From Strix aluco (Eukaryota; Chordata; Aves; Strigiformes; Strigidae), in contig NC_133971.1 of the NCBI RefSeq assembly GCF_031877795.1, forward strand, positions 16,516,825 through 16,580,824: 64,000 bases of DNA, given 5' to 3'. This document shows positions 1 through 12,194 of this stretch, piece by piece. A program made the position numbers and the translations under genes. The notes beneath the pieces are model-generated. The model had not been told where the DNA came from. It ran no database searches and saw only the letters and a program-made list of their open reading frames with translations. Within the stretch, counting starts at the first letter, position 1. The number at the start of each line of letters is the position of its first letter.

Positions 1-3000
1 AAGGCATAAGAATGTCAGATTAAAGAACTTTTGTTTACTCTTATTTTAAGAACTGGGAAAAGGCACTTTTTCTCTATCTTTACTCCTAAGAATGGCTGAA
101 AACAAATATAATACTGAAGTAAACCACCCACCAAAAAAACTTCAGAACAAACAATCAAAATCTGAGGCAATTATAAGCATCATAAGAAATGCTGGGCAAT
201 TTTATTAAAAGGTAACTGTACCACTCCTAAATACTCAGCTGAAAACCCTAAATGAATGGGAACTTTATCAGAGGAGTTAGACTCGATTCTCCACGCATGG
301 AACATTCAATTTATCATAGTCATTTAAACTAACATAGTCAGTTTACTTGGTGTAACACGTATTTTTTTCACTCCAGATCCTTTCCATTTCACCCAAACAC
401 ACAGCAAGTATAGTTGGCTTCAAGTTGCTATCCAACTTCCAATTAAACAAATTTGTTATATAAAATAGCAAGAACAGGCCAGATAATTACTATGTCTGTT
501 TCACAGTCAAACCATGCTGCAAATTAAATGCCTTGAAATCAGAGCTTACATTTTAAAAGGACACTGTCAAAATATTTTCATAAAATAGAGTTCTTTTTTG
601 TTATTGAATACTGAAAGTAAAAATCTATTTCTTCACCAAATCTCTGTCTTTCCTCCATGCATACACACTGCATGTTTCTGTACGGTTCCTCAGGAATAAG
701 AGTTTGCTAGAAGGTATTCATTTACACCAGTAAAGCATTTATTTTGGGAAGAAAAGAATAGGTAAATACTGCAGTTTGATTGTGCTTGTTTTTATAAAAA
801 GAGAAATACCTATGGCAACTCCCCATATATCATCTTTAGAAGCTCCTTTCCATTCTGTAATAGCCAATACTCCTCAGGAGGGTCTGTAACACTAATTCCA
901 GGGACTCCCTGGTACCTTGAAAGGAACGGGTTGTGTTTCTATGAATCCCAGCAGAATAATGCAGAAAAAGGATGCCCAGGGTGCTCTCTTGACCAGCATC
1001 TTACTGTTCAGCATCAGAGCTCTCTCTTGAAACTTGCTGCAATTATTTTTCCATTAAAACATATGTATTTTCTCCTTAAGGTTAAGAGAAGAAATTAAAG
1101 CTGGCTGTAGTAACACTGCCTGAATTTACTGTCCAGTGGGCTGTGGAACAGGCAGCCTACACAAAATATCAAAGACCTGAAGCCATACTGTGCAAGGTTT
1201 GGAGCTGATTATATCTCTGAGACTGTTAGGCTTGAGCCTATTAACTGCAGAACTCATTGGTATTATTACAGCAAAACAACTAATTTGAACTGTATGTGAG
1301 TAGCCCATTGAAACCACACTAACTTGTTCATTTCAAGTCAAATATATGAACGAGCTGGGGCTAAATGCTAATCAGATCAACATTCATGATGAAACTCATT
1401 CTTTCAGTATTCTTCATTTGAACAGATCTATCTTACATAGCTAAATAAATAGCAAAATACCCTAGCCTCTCAGAAGCTCTCCACTTTATACTCTGCTATT
1501 CTGAGAATATTCTTAACAGTAGAAAGAGCATGGAAAAACACTAGAAATCTATTTCTTCTGCAGCTCTCAACTGCTGTGATCAGACAGGCTGCTCAGCTGA
1601 CATCCCCTTTGAGGCATCCCTCTACATGGAAAACACATTGAAAACCACATAGGGTTGCAGCTTTAATCTAACACCCTTTGTTACTGTTATTTAACTTAAA
1701 TCTGTCAATAAATTTATGATCTTACAGTGGATTTATAATCTGTCTCACTGAAATCAATGGAGTTAAAGCAATTCAAAACAGGTTTGATGTGGCAGAAAAA
1801 TATCAGGCCTTCAATCTACAGAGATAACCTTTTAGATCATTAACTCTGTTATATCTGAAGTTAACATAAAAGGCTTTTTTTTTTTTTCCCCTGGCTTCTC
1901 TTCATGGTGTGCAGATTAAGTTGGTGATCAAGAACACTAATGAGTTAATACAGGACTACTTCTTTCAGATACAGTTTTGTGAAAATCTGCTCCTCTAGGG
2001 TGGGGCTAGTTTGGGCAGGGAAGCTGGGGGGTGCTTTTCTGTTGTTTTAATTGGGTAAGTGAAACACTTCCAAATTTTCCAGGGAAGTTATCACCACTCT
2101 AAAGGGAAGGCAAGCATATGTTTTGCCTGGACTGGTAAACCTTCACAACAGTTTTGCAAGGCTGCTTAAAGATTTTTTTCCCTCTCACAGACACACAATT
2201 ACAGTATCACATGTAACTGGGAACAAAGGCTACAGGGAACAGAATTTAATGGACTGTGATTACTGTTCTGGAACAGATTGAGCCTCTTTATAGCCTATGA
2301 CAAGATGATGTGAACTGAATTCAAACAAAGAACTCATAATGGATTTTACTGAAAGCTACACAGTTTAAAAAGACGCTCATAGCCATGGAAGGTATCTCAA
2401 AGCAAAAAGGCATTTAAAATAAATAAGAGGTATATTACGTGTAAAACAACGGACTTAGACATTTTATCTTTATATAGGACTCTACTTCCAAGAAAGGAAA
2501 ATCAATAATATTATTTAATTTTATTTTAAATGTTTTCATTAATAGTGCTGTGTTCCGGCTTTTTTTCACTAATACAGTGACTGTCCCCTTCTTGTTGTTC
2601 AGGCAGTTCTGTTCATGTTTCTGTCTAACATAAGTCCTTGCTGTTACCAAAGCAAATCAAATCAACCGTACTTCAAACAATACTTTAAAAATAAAGCATA
2701 TTTCTTGTCAGCCATTCTGTTTTCCTCTACTTCTTACTCCAAATCAACTATCCAGATATTTTCTTCTTCTCCCATCAGTGAGATGAGGGAAGAGGTGATT
2801 TTTCAGCTACCCATAATGATCCTCCTTGACTTGCTCACAGCATGGGGGATGGAAGTGCCTCATCCTTGCATAAATACCTCCCTTTGTGACTATAGATGTC
2901 ATTTCTGATGTGCTATCCTTGATGGCTCTTTTCTTTAATCTGATATCTCTCCAAGCACTGGAGGAGGAGGCTGCCTTTCTGCATAAACAGCTTTTGAATT

Positions 3001-6000
3001 TTAGTCAGTAGATGAGAAAATCAATTTAAAATATGTTTTCTGCAGTATTACCTGGTTCAAATTCTACCTTTCACACAGGGAAATTCTACCTTTCACACCC
3101 TGTTTGTAAATCAGAATATGTGCTATTAAACTTCTTATCAAATGAGACTGAAGGATTAAAACAATGAATAGAAGTTGCTGTGCTGTTTATCAGTAGGACT
3201 GATGAGTTAACCTGTAAAAATCACCAAACATCCCACTTTCTGATTTCTGAGACACATTTTCAAATACCATTTCACTAATGTCTCTCATAAGAACTGATCT
3301 AATATTAAAACTGGGTCCCAAATCTACCCCCAGATAGATGGACCTTCATGGTCCTTTTCCACTGTATTAAAAAGGTATAGCTCTGCATATGAACAATCAT
3401 TTCCATACCTCAAATTACATTGTACAAATACTTTAAAATGGCAATATTGGTGAGTTTGTAATAAGCAAGCTCAAGCTGAAGTTTTTCTAATAGGTATTTT
3501 TTATCTAACTTTGAATCCTCCTACCAGACGCCCACATTCTCCTAGTCTTTTTGTACTGCCTGTGTAACAGACATCTCCACTAGAAAAGACTGAAATAATT
3601 ACCTAATGGTGCAGAACTAGCACGACAGCCCTTGCTGCTGTGTACCCCATTTCAATGAGGATGTGTTTTGTATGACTCAGAATGAATCAGACTGAGGAAA
3701 GAGAACTGCAGCCCAGAAATAATAAACAGCGGCATACAATTTGGAAGAAAGATCCTATGCTGCTTAATCATCACTGCCCTACAGCTAATTGCATTACACA
3801 TTATCTTGCATGCCTAAATAAGATACATGTGTGGATGTACGATCACGCTTCTAATGAGCTCCACAAATATTAATCAATGCCCTTTGTTGAAAATATCAAG
3901 GCCTAATCAATCATAACTGGGTACTGATATAAAGCTAGATGTCTTAGCAAAAGACAACAAGACATTTAGAACTCCATTCCCATACCCATACTCCCCACAA
4001 GCCAGACTGGTGCTTACCTGTGGGAGAGGGGCACATCATTTAGGAGGCACAAAACCACTTGTTCCAAGTAGCTAGCACAAAGGCCAGGCACAATGAGTTG
4101 CAGACTCAAGGTCCTTCAAAATGGAGAATGCTTATGGCATACAGCCCTTCCACACAGTCAGTCTCAAAGCTAACAGAATGCTTACTACTTTTAGAGGATC
4201 AGCAGAACTGTACTCCCAAGTCCTCTAAAGGAACAGTGAAATTGCTACTTACTTAACAAAGCCCAGGTGCCAGGTCTTCACAGCAAAGCCACACACATAT
4301 TATGAGGCTCCTAACAGCATCTGCCCTTAGCCACATGTGTGCAGCTGGGGCACAGCCTGTGGAAAGATCTGGGGAAACGTGCTGCAGACCCCTCCCACTG
4401 TGGTGACCTCACATGAATCTTTCCTGTGGAAGTACACAACTTACAAACAGCATTACAACAAAACTTGCACTCTTAACTGGTCATTATAGCTGTGTAAGGC
4501 TCAACACCCTCCCCAAACTGGGTCAGATTCATTTTGTAAAGTGGTCATGTCAAAATCCATATAACATATACACACTGAAGGTATGTCTTACCCCAGCCAA
4601 AGCTTCTACCAAGTTCTGCTGATGTCACTCATCATCACATATTGCTCAGAACCTCACTCCCATCTCTTAAGCACAGATCTGTAGCAGCTTCTTTTAATCA
4701 CAGAAAATCCAACTCTATTTCTCCATAAAAACAAAAAGGAACAACCCCTTTATTAAAATGCTATCAACTTACACTACTTTCAGTAGAAAAGAAAATTAAA
4801 AGCTATCTTAGATAATACAAAACAACAATAAAATTACTGCATTTCCATAACATGTACCTTTTTTTCCTCCCTTATCCTCCATTATTTACTTTCTGGTTTG
4901 GTTTGTCTTGCTTTTTCTTGCATATATTGATGCTTCTAAGATCAATGGCTATTTAATCTGCTTCCTTCTTACACTTAGGTAGAGGTCTCCTTTTATTCCA
5001 TTATTTGCATAATGTCTCGTATTTTCATATACTTTTAGAAGAATAAATAGTTTTTGTAGATCAAATTTTAAGAATCCTCCGTGAAGGGCAATTAACCTCA
5101 GTAAAGTCACCAAGTCCAGTTCCTTCACTTTTAGGAAGAAGTCCAATATTTAAAATCACTGCACACAATCAAAAATCCTTGAAATGTCCTGTACTGTACC
5201 ATCTTATGTTCAACTGCATTTGTTTAAAAGACCTGAAAGTACTGCAGTACTCCCTAACTTTTCAAAATAGTATCACATTCCCTGAGGCAGTGTATCAGAG
5301 GTATCACAGCTGTATAGTTTTCCTAAAAGACATTATTTATTTGTGTTTTCAGTTCATTGCCTTTGGTCATGAAAAATATGCCATCTTACACCCCTAGGGC
5401 TGGAGTCTCAGGAAGGGTTTCCATGAAAGATTTCAGCTCTCTCTACAGGACAAAAAGAAGGCATGAATATGTTTCCTTGACAGCTTTACTTCAACACTTA
5501 ATTAATATCAACAATTAATACGTCAGCATTTTCTTACTTCCAAAGGTGGAAAAAACTGAATATGCAGGATAAATTATCTCGTCAGCAGCTATGCCTACTT
5601 TTGTTTTATAATCTCTTCAGCAGCTTTGTGTTCCATCAGGGATGACTGCCTACTGGTTTTGGTTTCCCATCTAGCTACTATGCTGCACTTCTTTACAAGA
5701 TAAGAGAAAAGTGCTCTGGAATCTTCCAGAGAGATTGATAATGTCTCAGAGCCCCCATATGTTACATACCACTAACTTCCAAGTCATTTTCTCCCTATGG
5801 AAAATGGAAGAAAGACAGAGAATATTGGAAAGAATTGCAGTCAGTGTACAGGTATCCTAAATTCATTTGTTCTTTCTTCTGTCTTTCACCTTTCTGTCAG
5901 ACAATCTGTGGAACATCCAAGCCCCAGCTTTATTGTACTGTCTTCCAGCAGGGCAGAGAGTGGCTTGAGGCGTGCAGACATGATTTGGCCTTTTCTTCTG

Positions 6001-6957
6001 CAGACCTTGACTGAGAGCACACCACAGCCTGCACAGCATTCACCTGCTATCAGTAAGGCTTTCAGAAGCTCACTTAGGGAGAGAAACATTAACAATAGTA
6101 AGGAAATGCAGACCTGGACTGGCAGTGTGTTAATCCACTGGGCTGTCTGGACACACAGATCCCACTGGGCTTTCACAACTGAACTAGTATTTGTTGTGTG
6201 GTTCCTGCATAACCTGTGAGCATGGTCTTGAGGATAATGCTGGAATTGACCTGAGAAAAGAGTCTAGACACACACACAGAAGAAAATATTGTTATTTGTA
6301 TGCTTTTCAGTTAAAAAGAGCCAATTAATTTAAATCTAAATAATCTCAATTCTAAAATATTAAAGGGACCAAAGGCACAAATTAACCCTAGACATTTACA
6401 ATCCATATATTCAGTCAAACCAACACTTCTGTGAGTCCAGGCCCTGAATTTCACAATAACTAATAACAAGAAAACAAGGTTTGTATTTCCTCCGTGCTAA
6501 ACAGAAGATAGGTTTCATGGCCAAAGGGGACCATTATCATCAGGCCTTTTGCTTAAGGCAGTTCACTGAGCCTCCTCAGTGGCATTTGAGTTGAGCCCAG
6601 AACTTGTGTTTGAATCATTTAGAAAGATATCCAAGTAACTAGGAAAAATGGAAATACGGTCTACTATGCTGGGCACTTATGCCATGAAAACGAGATGGAG
6701 AGATGTAAAACTTAGAAACTACTTTCTGGGTTGAGATTTCTGTTGAGATACTGAAGAGCCCTCCCTAGCTCTGGAATGCAAATATTTCAGATTTCTCCAA
6801 AAATGGTGTCATCCACATTCATGCTGGATAATTTGTCCTATTAATTCCATGTGTCATTATATCACACTATAGCCACCTGTTCATATTAAAGATTTTGTTT
6901 ATGTATCAGATCAACTATAGTTTCTATTGAGAAAAACACTATGCCATTAGCCACTAA
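1..6957. other. AT-rich non-genic stretch
   Basis: No recognisable gene, RNA gene or mobile element was seen. Open frames are short (up to about 140 codons), lie on both strands and overlap one another, as expected by chance. A T-run lies near 1876-1887, and a 17-base direct repeat (AAATTCTACCTTTCACA) occurs twice near 3059-3100. The stretch could be intergenic or lie inside a long intron; the sequence does not decide. Confidence 0.6.
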
Positions 6958-9827
6958 GAATCACGAAATCATTCAGGTTGGAAAAGACCCTTGGGATCAT
7001 CAAGTCCAACCATCAGCCAAACTCTACAAAGTTCTCCCCTACACCACATCCCCCAACATCACATCCAAATGACCCTTAAGCACATCCAGGGACGGTGACT
7101 CCACCACCTCCCGGGGCAGCCTATTCCACTGTCTGACCACTCTTTCTGTGAAAAACTTTTTCCTAATGTCCAGTCTAAACCTACCCTGTTGCAGTTTAAA
7201 GCCATTCCTTCTTGTTCCATCACTTATTACCTGTGAGAAGACACCAGCACCAACCTCTCTACGATGTCCTTTCAGGTAGTTGTAGAGAGTGATGAGGGCT
7301 CCCCTCAGCCTTCTCCTCCTCAAACTAAACAGTCCCAGCTCCTTCAATCGCTCCTCATAGGATTTGTTCTCCAGGCCCTTCACCAGCTTCATTGCCCTCC
7401 TCTGTACTCGCTCCAGCATCTCGATATCTCTCTTGTGTTGAGGTGCCCAAAACTGGACACAATACTCCAGGTGTGGCCTCACCAGTGGGGGGGACTATCA
7501 CCTCCCTTCTTCTGCTGGTCACACTATTTCTAATACAAGCCAGGATGCCTTTGGCTTTCTTGGCCACCTGGGCACACCGCTGGCTCATGTTCAGCTGCTT
7601 GTCAATTAGAATCCCCAGATCCTTCTCTTCCAGACAGCTCTCCAGCCACACCTCCCCAAGCCTGTAGCGATGCAGGGGGTTGTTTTGGCCCAAGTGCAGG
7701 ACCTGGCACTTGGCCTTGTTGAAGCTCATCCCATTGACGTTGGCCCACCGATCCAATCTATCCAAGTCCCTTTGTAGTGCCTCCCTATCCTCATGCAGAT
7801 CGACACTCCTGCTTAACTTGGTGTCATCTGCAAACTTACTGATGATACACTCTATGTCCTTATCAAGATCATCAATAAAGATGTTAAACAGAAATGTCCC
7901 AACACCGAGCCCTGAGGAACACCACTTGTGACTGGCTGCCAGCTGGATTTAGCTCCATTGACCACCACTCTCTGGGACCGTCCATCCAGCCAGTGCTTGA
8001 CCCAGCAGACCGTTCGCTCATCCAGGCCATGGCCAGCCAGTTTTTCTATGAGAATTCTATGGGGAACTGTGTCGAATTCCCTGTACTCGGCACTAATGAG
8101 GCTGCACCTTGATTACTGTGTTCAGTTTTGGGCCCCTCAGAACAAAAAGGACATTGAATTACTCGAGCATGTCCAGAGAAGGGCAACGAAGCTGGTGAAG
8201 GGTCTGGAGCACAGGTTGTATGAGGAGCGGCTGAGAGAACTGGGGTTGTTTAGTCTGGAGAAGAGGAGGCTGAGGGGAGACCTCATCGCCCTCTACAACT
8301 ACCTGAAAGGAGGTTGCAGAGAACTGGGGATGAGCCTCTTTAACCAAGTAACAAGCGATAGGAGAAGAGGTAATGGCCTCAAGTTGCACCAGGGAAGGTT
8401 TAGACTAGATATTAGGAAGCATTTCTTTACAGAACAGATTGTTAGGCATTGGAATGGGCTGCCCAGGGAGGTGGTGGAGTCCCCATCCCTGGAGGGGTTT
8501 AAAAGTAGGGTTGACATAGTGCTTAGGGATCTGGTGTAGTTGGGATCTGTCAGTGCTAGGTTAACGGTTGGACTAGATGATCTTCAAGGTCCTTTCCAAC
8601 CTAGATGATTCTGTGATTCTGTGAATGCTTTACAAAAATCCAGGTAGATAACATCCACAGCCTTTCCTTCATCCAATAAGCAGTCACCCTGTCGTAGAAG
8701 GAGATCAGGTTTGTCAGGCAGGACCTGCCTTTCATAAACCCATGCTGACTAGGCCTGATCATCTGGTTGTCCATTATATGACTTTTAATGGCACTCAAGA
8801 TGACCTGCTGCATGACCTTCCCTGGCACCAAGGTAAGACTGACAGGTCTATAGTTTCCCGGATCCTCCTTTCTGCCTCTCTCATAGATGGGTGTCACATT
8901 TGCCACCCTCCAGTCCAATGGGACCTCCCCCTTAGCCATGACTTCAGGTAAAACATGGACAGCGGTTTGGCGAGCACATCTGCCAACTCTTTCAGCACCC
9001 TTGGGTGTAACCCATCTGGTCCCACAGACTTGTGTGCATCCAAGTGGTGTAGCAGGTCTCTGACCACTTCCTCTTTAATTGTGATGACCTCATTCTGCTT
9101 CCCCTCCCCATCTCCCAGCTCACAAGGCTGGGTGTCCAGGGAACAGCCAATTCCACGGCTAAAGACTGAGGCAAAGTAGGCATTGAGCACCTCAGCCTTT
9201 TCCTCATCCTCTGTTACCATGTTTCCCTCTGCACCCAGTAAAGGAGGGAGATTTTCCCTAATCCTCCTTTTGTTGTTAATGAATTTATAGAAACATTTTT
9301 TATTATCCTTAGCAGCTGTAGCCAAGTTGAACTCTAGCTGCGCTTTGGCTCTCCTAATGTTCTCCCTGCATAGCTTCACTGCATCTTTATAGCCTTCGTG
9401 AGAGACCTGGCCCATCTTCCAAAGGTCATAGATTGTCCTTTTGTTCTTGAGATGCAGCCAAAGGTCCCTGTTTAGTCAGGCCAGTCTCATTCCCCGCCTG
9501 CTTGTGTTTGGGCACGTGGGAACAGCCTGCTCCTGTGCCTTTAAGACTCCTCTCTTGAAGTATGTCCAGCCTTCCTGGACTCCCATATCCTTCAGGGCAG
9601 CCTCCCAAGGGATTTTGTCAATCAGTCTTTTGAACAGGTCAAAGTTTGCCCTCCGGAAGTCTAAGGTGTCAGTTTTACTAACCCCTCGCTTTGTTTCTCC
9701 AAGGATTGAAAACTCAATCATCTCACAATCACTGCACCCTAGACAGCCTCCAACCTTTACTTCCCCCACAAGCTCTTCCCTATTCACAAGAAGGAGGTCC
9801 GGGAGGGTGCCTTCCCTGGTCAGCAGA
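6958..9827 (-). mobile_element. CR1 LINE, 5'-truncated, minus strand, interrupted by a second CR1
   Basis: Read on the minus strand, this is one non-LTR retrotransposon of the chicken-repeat-1 family. It enters just downstream of the endonuclease region (9787-9476, motif near MIEFSIL), runs through the N-terminal reverse transcriptase (9415-8894, with [16 protein letters not shown]) and the NYRPVSLT block (8939-8626), then is split by an inserted CR1. It resumes at 8076 through the RT C-terminal part (7765-7039, [26 protein letters not shown]) to the 3' end near 6958, where the octamer-type tail survives. Stops and frame changes break the reading frame, so it cannot encode an active protein. 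The endonuclease and ORF1 are absent, which is typical of CR1 5' truncation. Identification as CR1 is secure; the subfamily was not determined. Confidence 0.93.
8077..8625 (+). mobile_element. CR1 LINE 3' fragment, plus strand, nested inside the minus-strand CR1
   Basis: This is a severely 5'-truncated CR1 of about 550 bases. It opens within the RT C-terminal region, with the motifs [19 protein letters not shown] and [21 protein letters not shown], and keeps one frame to a stop near 8539. It then has a short 3' UTR ending in ATTCTGTGATTCTGTGA. The host CR1 frame is cut after GTCGAA (8071-8076) and resumes at TGCTTTAC (8626). A GAA flanks each side, so a very short target duplication is possible. 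Because it sits inside another element, it is the younger of the two. Confidence 0.92.
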
Positions 9828-11069
9828 ACAATGGAGAAAATATTTATTCATACTTTAGAAAATAAACCAAGATTAAGACTGCTGCAATTTGAAGAATTAC
9901 AATAGGAAAAACATTAACTATATATTAAAGATACTGTTACTCCATAGATTCACAGGCAAAATGCTGTGAAGTTAGTGATTAATGGACAAGTGTGAAAATG
10001 CACATTCTTGAAATCATGAAAAAATATAATTCAGTGAGCCACAGTTTCAAAAAAGTTTAAAAAAAAAATAAAATTCAGAAAAAACACAGCTTATACAAGG
10101 AAAGCATACATCATATTTAAAAGCTTTGAAGAGAAAATTTTATTTCACTGTTTGAACCAAATCTTCACACTAAAACTCACCTTTATGCAAAAGGTTCAGT
10201 CTAAACCTATGGACCCAGTGCTCCACGTAAGATTAAATTAAGGGACACTTAAAGTAGCATATACACTTAATGTCTGTAAAATCATTAATTTCAACCACTA
10301 AGAGGATGACTTGATTAATTTTGCAAGAAAATGCACCATGGTGTTCATTGAGATACTGAAGAAGAGAACCTTTCAGTGTCTAGTCAGTGGGTCTTCTTAG
10401 ACCAAAAGTTCTTTGGAACATGAAATGCAGTTTCCTTGCCGAAAAAGCCTCATAACAGGGGCCTGTAGGAATTGCTCCAGTTATTGCGAGAGAGCAGATG
10501 TATCTAAATGTATCTAAAAAAAATTCACCTGCAAATATCTGGTGACTGTAAGAACAAAGTCATTCTCCTAAAAATGATGTAGTAATGGGCTATCCTAAAT
10601 ATGCTATCAACCAAGGATAAAATGTTCTTTCAAGGCGATTGAATATTTACCAGTCCCAGAACACAACAGACTTCCCTACACCACTGTAATGGCAATTATT
10701 AAACAAAGGCAGGAAACAGTGTAACTGGGTTATTTCTTAAAACATCCAGGGTTACACTTCCAGGAGCCTACGTCCAGGCCTATGTCCAAACCAATATTAC
10801 ATTGTCCTTTGGTAACAACCAGAAGAGTTGATGGAGACTGAAATCATCACAGTGCTTGGCATATTTATATCTTCTCTTAGGCCTTCTCTCAAATCCACTG
10901 AGTGAAAAAAGCTTCAGACTCTTAAAGAGTCAGATTAGAAAGACTTACATCAGGTTAAGGAATAGGCTAGTGTCTTATTGAACTTGATGTTATCATGACT
11001 TTGAAAAACTTCTAACTCAATTTCCATCTTCCACTTACAGACCTCCAAAATTTTAGATTTAAAAATTTA
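9828..11069. other. AT-rich stretch without recognised features
   Basis: Unique-looking AT-rich sequence lies between two CR1 copies. No open frame of note, no RNA gene and no conserved motif was seen. A short tandem duplication (TGTATCTAAA type) lies near 10498-10518. Confidence 0.6.
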
Positions 11070-12194
11070 GATTTGACACTGTCCCACTTGACATCCTTGT
11101 GTCTAAATTGAAGAGACATGGATTTAACGGATGGACCACTCAGTGCATAAGGAGTTGGCTGGATGGTCGCACTCAAAAGAGTTGCAGTCAATGGCCTGAT
11201 GTCCAAGTGAAGAACGGTGACTAGTGGTATTCCTCAGGGGTCGGTGTTGGGACCGGTGCTATTTAACATCTTGTCGGCGACATGGACAGTGTCATTGAGT
11301 GCACCCTCAGCAAGTTTTCTGAAGACACCAAGCTGTGTGGTGTGGTCAAGACTTTGGAGGGAAAGGGAGGGAGGGACGTTGACAGGCTTGGGAGGTGGGC
11401 CCGTCCAAACTTCATGAAGTTCAACAAGGCCAAGTACAAGGTCCTGCACAGAGGTTGTAGTAATACCATGCACAAATACAGGCTGGGCGATGAGTGGGTT
11501 AAGAGAAGCTCTGCAGAGAAGGACTTGAGGGTATTGGTGGATGAAAAACTCACTAGGAGCCAGTAATGTGTGCTCACAGCCCAGAAAGCCAACCGTATCC
11601 TGGGCTGCATTAAGAGAAGCATGGCCAGCAGGTCGAGGGAGGTGATTCTTTCCCTCCACTCTGCTCCTGTGAGACCCCACCTGCAGTACTGAGTTCAGCT
11701 CTGGGGCCCCCAGCATAAGAAAGACATGGACCTGCTCGGACGGGTCCAGAGGAGGCCATGAAGATGATCAGGGGTCTGGAGCACCTCTCCTACGAGGACA
11801 GGCTGAGACAGTTGGGTTTGTTTAGTCTAGAGGAGAGAAGGCTCTAAGGACACCTTATAGTGGCCAGTACTTCAAGACGGCCTACAAGATAGGTGGACTC
11901 TTTATCAGGAAGTATTGATAGGATGAGAAGTAATGGCTTTAAACTGAAAGGGGTAGATTTTCATTAGACATAAGGAAGAAATTCTTCACTGTGAGGCTGG
12001 TGAAGCTCTGGAACAGGCTGCCCAGAGAAGCTGTGGATGCTCCCCCGCCAGAAGTGTTCAAGGCCAGGCTGGATGAGGCTGTGAGCAACCTGATCTAGTG
12101 GAAGGCGTCCCTGCCCACGGCAGGGAGGTTGAAACTAGATGATAGAACTAGAGGTCCCTTCCAACCCAAACCATTCTATGATTCTATGATTTTA
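11070..12194 (+). mobile_element. CR1 LINE, 5'-truncated, older subfamily, plus strand
   Basis: This reads as the 3' portion of a CR1. It starts at the DTVP block of the reverse transcriptase and continues through [24 protein letters not shown] (11217 onward), a damaged catalytic block (KFSEDTKL in place of KFADDTKL, 11308-11333), FNKAKYKVLHRG and the HLQYxVQLWGP region near 11680-11720. It ends in the 3' UTR with CCTTCCAACCCAAACCATTCTATG repeats near 12150-12194. Several stops and frame changes are present. The wording of its 3' end differs from the CR1 copies at 7-9 kb and 20-22 kb, so it belongs to a different, more diverged subfamily. Confidence 0.92.

Noticed and set aside
5797-6219. 140-codon frame with an overlapping 96-codon antisense frame
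   Set aside because: No recognised motif; mirror frames on both strands suggest a chance lack of stops.
7264-7931. Plus-strand frames inside the minus-strand CR1
   Set aside because: Antisense shadows of the CR1 reverse transcriptase.
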